Assembly: GCF_000024165.1 (NCBI RefSeq)
Contig: NC_013194.1
Coordinates: forward strand, 1,736,001-1,800,000
Reading direction: 5' to 3'
From: Accumulibacter phosphatis
Lineage (GTDB): Bacteria > Pseudomonadota > Gammaproteobacteria > Burkholderiales > Rhodocyclaceae
DNA length: 64,000 bases
Part shown: piece by piece, positions 60,822 through 64,000 of the stretch
Layout: every line of letters starts with the position of its first letter
How positions within the stretch are numbered: the stretch's first letter is position 1
Notes under the pieces: model-generated
Seen by the model: only the letters and a program-made list of their open reading frames with translations
Told to the model about the DNA's origin: nothing
The model's database searches: none
Translations under genes and position numbers: made by a program

Positions 60822-61625
60822 ATGGCCGGACGCTTGCAGGACAAGGTAGCCATCGTCACCGGCAGCGGTTCGGTCGGGCCGGGCTGGGGCAATGGCAAAG
60901 CGATGTCGGTGCTGTTCGCGCGCGAGGGTGCCAAGGTCGTCGGCGTGGATATCGACGCCGAAGCAGGCGCGGCGACGCAGCGGATCATCGACGATGAAGG
61001 CGGCACCGGCATCAGCCTCGTCGCCGACGTCACCCGCGCTGCCGACGTCGAGCGCCTGGTGGCGGCGGCGATCGATACCTATGGGCGTATCGACATCCTG
61101 GTCAACAACGTCGGCATCGCCATCGTCGGCGGCCCGGCGGAACTCGACGAGGCGACCTGGGATCGTCTGATGACGGTCAACGTCAAGAGTACCTATCTGA
61201 CCTGTCACCACGTGCTGCCGGTGATGATCCGCCAGCACGCCGGCGCGATCGTGAATAACGCGTCGGTCGCCGTGCTGGGCTGGGCCGGGGTCAACTATGG
61301 CTTCTATGCGGCCAGCAAGGGCGCGATGGTGGCGATGACGCGGACGATGGCCATTCGTCACGCGCCCGACGGCATACGTGCCAATTGCGTCCTGCCAGGG
61401 CTGATGAACACGCCGCTGGTGCACGCCGCACTGACTCGCGTCTATGGCGAGGAGGGCGACATTGCCAACCTCATCCGCACGCGTGACGCCCAGTGTCCGC
61501 TCGGCCACATGGGCGACGCCTGGGACACCGCCTACGCGGCGCTCTTCCTCGCTTCGGACGAAGCCAAGTACATCACGGCCACCGAACTCGTTGTCGATGG
61601 TGGGCTGTCGGCGCGATTCGCCTAG
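60822..61625 (+). CDS. Short-chain dehydrogenase/reductase
   Basis: A 267-residue classical SDR: TGSGSVGPGWGNGKA is a lengthened cofactor loop, followed by DVTRAADV, NNVGIAIVG, catalytic Ser in NNASVAVLG, and Tyr/Lys in YAASKGA. VDGGLSARF ends the protein. The ATG at 60822 has AGGAG upstream and lies 2 nt after the ligase stop. Likely oxidises an alcohol produced in the same pathway as its neighbours. Confidence 0.9.
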   Translation: MAGRLQDKVAIVTGSGSVGPGWGNGKAMSVLFAREGAKVVGVDIDAEAGAATQRIIDDEGGTGISLVADVTRAADVERLVAAAIDTYGRIDILVNNVGIAIVGGPAELDEATWDRLMTVNVKSTYLTCHHVLPVMIRQHAGAIVNNASVAVLGWAGVNYGFYAASKGAMVAMTRTMAIRHAPDGIRANCVLPGLMNTPLVHAALTRVYGEEGDIANLIRTRDAQCPLGHMGDAWDTAYAALFLASDEAKYITATELVVDGGLSARFA

Positions 61626-61803
61626 CAGCTGCGGCGGATTGTCGAGTGCTTGCTGCTGGGCACGCCAGCCCAACAGACCGTGGCCCGACGGCCGCAGAGC
61701 GGTAGGAAAGACACAGGCGTCCACCGAACCTCCCGCCAAGACATCGTTGCTGAGATCAACGTCGGCGTTCCCGGGGTTTGGCGATTACTCTCCCGTACAT
61801 TTC

Positions 61804-62175
61804 ATGACGTCCTTCAGCGGGCATGTTCTGGACCTGTCGAGTCTGGCCAGTCTTGTCGCCAGTTTTCAGTTGACGAATCCCACCTACGGGAAGTTCGTCC
61901 CCACCGCGGCGTCGATACTGTCGCGCAGCGCCACCTTTCTGGGTATTTTCTTCCTGGGCGATTTCACGCCGGAATCGGACCTGGCAGGCTTCGAGCTGTC
62001 ACCCACGAGCCTGCGCATCAGCCTCAACCAAAGCGGCTTGTCCATCAGTGAAGCCATTACCCTGAACTCCCCGCCGATTCGGATCACCGTCCCCGAGCCG
62101 GGTACGCTGTTTCTGTTGATGACGGGTAGCTTCGGTCTTCTCGGTTTTGGCTTGCGGCGTAAAGCCCAGGCGTGA
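61804..62175 (+). pseudogene. PEP-CTERM protein fragment, 5'-truncated
   Basis: The 123-residue frame ends with a clear PEP-CTERM sorting signal: VPEPGTLFLLMTGSFGLLGF followed by a basic GLRRKAQA. Exosortases cut such tails during export. The frame lacks any signal peptide and starts in mid-domain, and similar sequence upstream lies in another frame, so it is probably a remnant whose 5' part is lost. Rhodocyclales carry many PEP-CTERM genes. It could be expressed only if fused to an unseen start. Confidence 0.55.
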
Positions 62176-62726
62176 GCCAAGCCCTGCCTGCGGCCGTCAC
62201 CACGGGAGTCCCTGCGGCAGAAGGAGCGCGGTCAGCTCCTTCGTTTCCCTGTTTGCCTGCTCGGTGGTAGTCAGCCATAGGCCGTGCCGACGTTCGTCTG
62301 TAGCGATGGTTTGTTGAGGAGACGTGCGTTGTACCTCAGGCATCCCTGTTGAAGTTTCGCCCCGGGGCGGAGGAAGCCACTCATCGGTGCACCGCTTCGT
62401 CTGGCTCCTCGTCGATGCGCTTCACCTCCCTGCGTCCGAAAGCGCCGAAACTGCTGCTGAGTCTGTGCCGCGGATCATGGTCGGCGTATCCCAGTTCCGG
62501 TCGCCTTTCCCGCCCATTCAGGCGGCCAATTCCTGCACGATTGTTGACCGGGTTAACTTGGTTGGTGATATCCTTTGCCCACGTGGTGGGACAAACGAAG
62601 GGCCTCGCCCGTGCGTTTGTCCTGAGGCCTTGGTCGTCATCGTTCCCCAGTTCCTTGACCTTGGAGGCCCTCAATCATGCCAACCATGCAACCGGATGAC
62701 CGGACCGTCCTGGAGGCTCAACAGTA
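62176..62726. other. Non-coding stretch before the TPR gene
   Basis: These 551 bases hold overlapping open frames on both strands, none with a family motif or a good ribosome site. I see no repeat, tRNA or terminator. The promoter of the TPR gene should be near the right end, but no convincing pair of boxes is seen. Confidence 0.4.
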
Positions 62727-63446
62727 GTGGTGGACAGTCTTGATACGAGTTGGCTGTTGGCTGCTGTCGCAGCGCTGCTGCTCATGGCCATCGCCGCCGC
62801 GGGCGGATTCTGGTGGAGCAGGCGTCGCCGGCAGCTGGTGATCACGACCTATGTGCCGTCTGCCTCAACCCCCGGCGAAAAAGTGGCCCTGGACAACTGG
62901 TTGCCGCGCATCGCGGAAGAACTGGGCGAAGTGAACTTCCTGCCGGTTGAGGCCGTGGCGGGGCCGGGTGGTGACCAGTTCGGCAAGGGACTGGCGTTGA
63001 TGAAGGACGGCAAGTACCCGGCGGCTGCGAAGTGCTTCGAACGTGCCCTGAAGCTTGGTCTCACGGGGACTTACGTCTGCGGTGCGCTGTGTTTCCTGGG
63101 ACGCATCGCTCTGGAACGGGGCGACCTGCAAAGGTCTGTCGAACTGTTCCTGAAGTGCCTGGCCTGGCCCAGCCTGACCGCTGAGGCAGCCTTTTCAGCG
63201 GCAGGCTATCTGCATCGTATCTATCAGTGTGCCGGCATGACACGCGACGCCGAGATCGCTCGCGGCATCGCTGCCCGTTGCAGCAGTGATCGCGTTTCCC
63301 TGAATCTGAGAGTGCTTGTAGATATCGAATCGCATGTCGAGCGTGCACGACGAGGTCAGCGACCTTCCGGTGCGCGTCGTGGACTGCGGTGGTTGTCGGG
63401 TCTCAACAGAGCACGTCTGACCGCAGCCCTGCGGCCCGATCGCTGA
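62727..63446 (+). CDS. Membrane-anchored TPR-like protein
   Basis: A 239-residue protein with one N-terminal transmembrane helix (WLLAAVAALLLMAIAAAGGFWW) and a short basic stop-transfer (SRRRRQ). FGKGLALMKDGKYPAAAKCFERALKLG is a good TPR unit, followed by a degenerate second one (GRIALERGDLQRSVELFLKCL). The C-terminus is Arg-rich. Start is one of two adjacent GTG codons. Partner and role are unknown. Confidence 0.65.
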   Translation: MVDSLDTSWLLAAVAALLLMAIAAAGGFWWSRRRRQLVITTYVPSASTPGEKVALDNWLPRIAEELGEVNFLPVEAVAGPGGDQFGKGLALMKDGKYPAAAKCFERALKLGLTGTYVCGALCFLGRIALERGDLQRSVELFLKCLAWPSLTAEAAFSAAGYLHRIYQCAGMTRDAEIARGIAARCSSDRVSLNLRVLVDIESHVERARRGQRPSGARRGLRWLSGLNRARLTAALRPDR

Positions 63447-63517
63447 TTTCGGGCGGCCCGCCCGGGTGGCCGCCACAGAGCGCCCGTTCCCGGCCCGGCT
63501 TGACGACTGACACGGCG

Positions 63518-64000
63518 TCAAGCGGCAGCCTGCAGGAACCATACCACCGACCACGCTGGCAGGCGGCCCTGGCTCAGTGAAGTCGCCGCGTCGCCAGGCT
63601 CGGACCAGAGGACGGCGCCTGCGGGTGCTTGCAGTCCGTCCAGTGGTGCCGGGCCGTAGTTGGCCAGCAGCGTCAATAGCGAATCATCTCCCAGCGTCCA
63701 CTGGATCGACAGGCCTCCGTCGCCTGACAGTAGGTAGCGTATGCGGTCCTCATGCATCCCGCTCAGTCGTGGCGTGATTTCGCGACGACGCACCGCCAGC
63801 AGGCGGCGATAGAAGTACAGCCAGTCCGCATGCGGGGACCGTTGGATGCTACTCCAGTCCAGCTTGCAGCGCTGGAAGGTTGCCGGATCCATCGGGTCGG
63901 GGATGCGGGCGCGAGTCCTGGCCGTGCGAAACCCCTTGAGATGAGCAAAGGACTTGCGTCGATTGATGGCCACGTCCTTTACCAGGTCCGGGTTGAAATC
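63518..64000 (-). CDS. treZ: Malto-oligosyltrehalose trehalohydrolase, C-terminal part
   Basis: TreZ releases trehalose from maltooligosyl-trehalose. The frame is open through the window edge, so only the last 160 residues are seen. They contain DFNPDLVKDVAINRRKSFAHL, ARIPDPMDPATFQRCKLDW and WLYFYRRLLAVRRREITPRL, which match the end of the GH13 catalytic domain of TreZ, followed by a C-terminal beta domain. treY would be expected beyond 64000 or elsewhere. Confidence 0.82.
   Translation of the reverse strand, partial: DFNPDLVKDVAINRRKSFAHLKGFRTARTRARIPDPMDPATFQRCKLDWSSIQRSPHADWLYFYRRLLAVRRREITPRLSGMHEDRIRYLLSGDGGLSIQWTLGDDSLLTLLANYGPAPLDGLQAPAGAVLWSEPGDAATSLSQGRLPAWSVVWFLQAAA

Noticed and set aside
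1..64000. CRISPR arrays, insertion sequences and rRNA genes
   Set aside because: No regularly spaced direct repeats, transposase motifs or rRNA sequences were noticed on reading both strands.

Overview
The window is high-GC proteobacterial DNA, most likely from a betaproteobacterium of the Rhodocyclales (Candidatus Accumulibacter or a close relative). That placement is inference. It rests on the lipid cluster order (yceD-rpmF-plsX-fabH-fabD-fabG-acpP-fabF), divergent rne/rluC, an Arg32-type EF-P paired with EarP, nadB next to rpoE, and a PEP-CTERM remnant.

Positions 1-32.8 kb are conserved chromosome. An RND efflux pair (1-1.4 kb, minus) is followed by rne (minus) divergent from rluC, then a tightly overlapping run rluC-HAD phosphatase-Rieske protein-S49 peptidase. 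A maf/tetrapyrrole-methylase pair (minus) stands back to back with the fatty-acid/phospholipid initiation operon (9.5-15.6 kb). Next come ygfX-like and nadB, then rpoE-rseC-degP, a glutaredoxin-like gene, lepA-lepB-DUF4845-rnc-era-recO-pdxJ-acpS-nagZ with many stop/start overlaps, efp/earP (minus), uvrC-pgsA, and tRNA-Gly and tRNA-Cys behind a near-consensus promoter. No frameshift was noticed in this part.

Positions 32.8-53.6 kb are accessory, beginning immediately 3' of tRNA-Cys. The first half (33-43 kb) holds a LysR regulator and genes for envelope or secreted proteins: a signal-peptide protein, a LprI/MliC-like double-domain protein with a decayed relative upstream, a TraB/TIKI-like membrane protein, an aspartyl-protease-like remnant, a secreted S10 carboxypeptidase, an intact and a truncated CPBP protease, and a secreted M1 aminopeptidase. 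The second half (43.2-52.5 kb, all plus strand) is the 3' part of a type 2/6-like BREX phage-defence locus: pglZ, brxD, brxHI. pglZ has lost its N-terminus and carries two opposite-sign indels. brxHI carries one indel in a G-run. brxD looks intact. pglX, the large ATPase gene (brxC/pglY) and other BREX genes are absent. Between pglZ and brxD sit a VapBC-like toxin-antitoxin pair and an AT-richer 717-residue protein with a C-terminal PD-(D/E)XK nuclease motif and an unrecognised N-terminus. That protein is the best candidate here for something undescribed.

Positions 53.6-64 kb return to ordinary content: two Hsp20 genes divergent from cbpA-cbpM-M48 protease, with two head-to-head sigma32-like promoters between them; a PepSY protein preceded by nested inverted repeats that could fold as a three-way-junction RNA; a cytochrome b561-like protein; an alpha/beta hydrolase-acyl-CoA ligase-SDR cluster; a truncated PEP-CTERM protein; a TPR membrane protein; and the 3' end of treZ.
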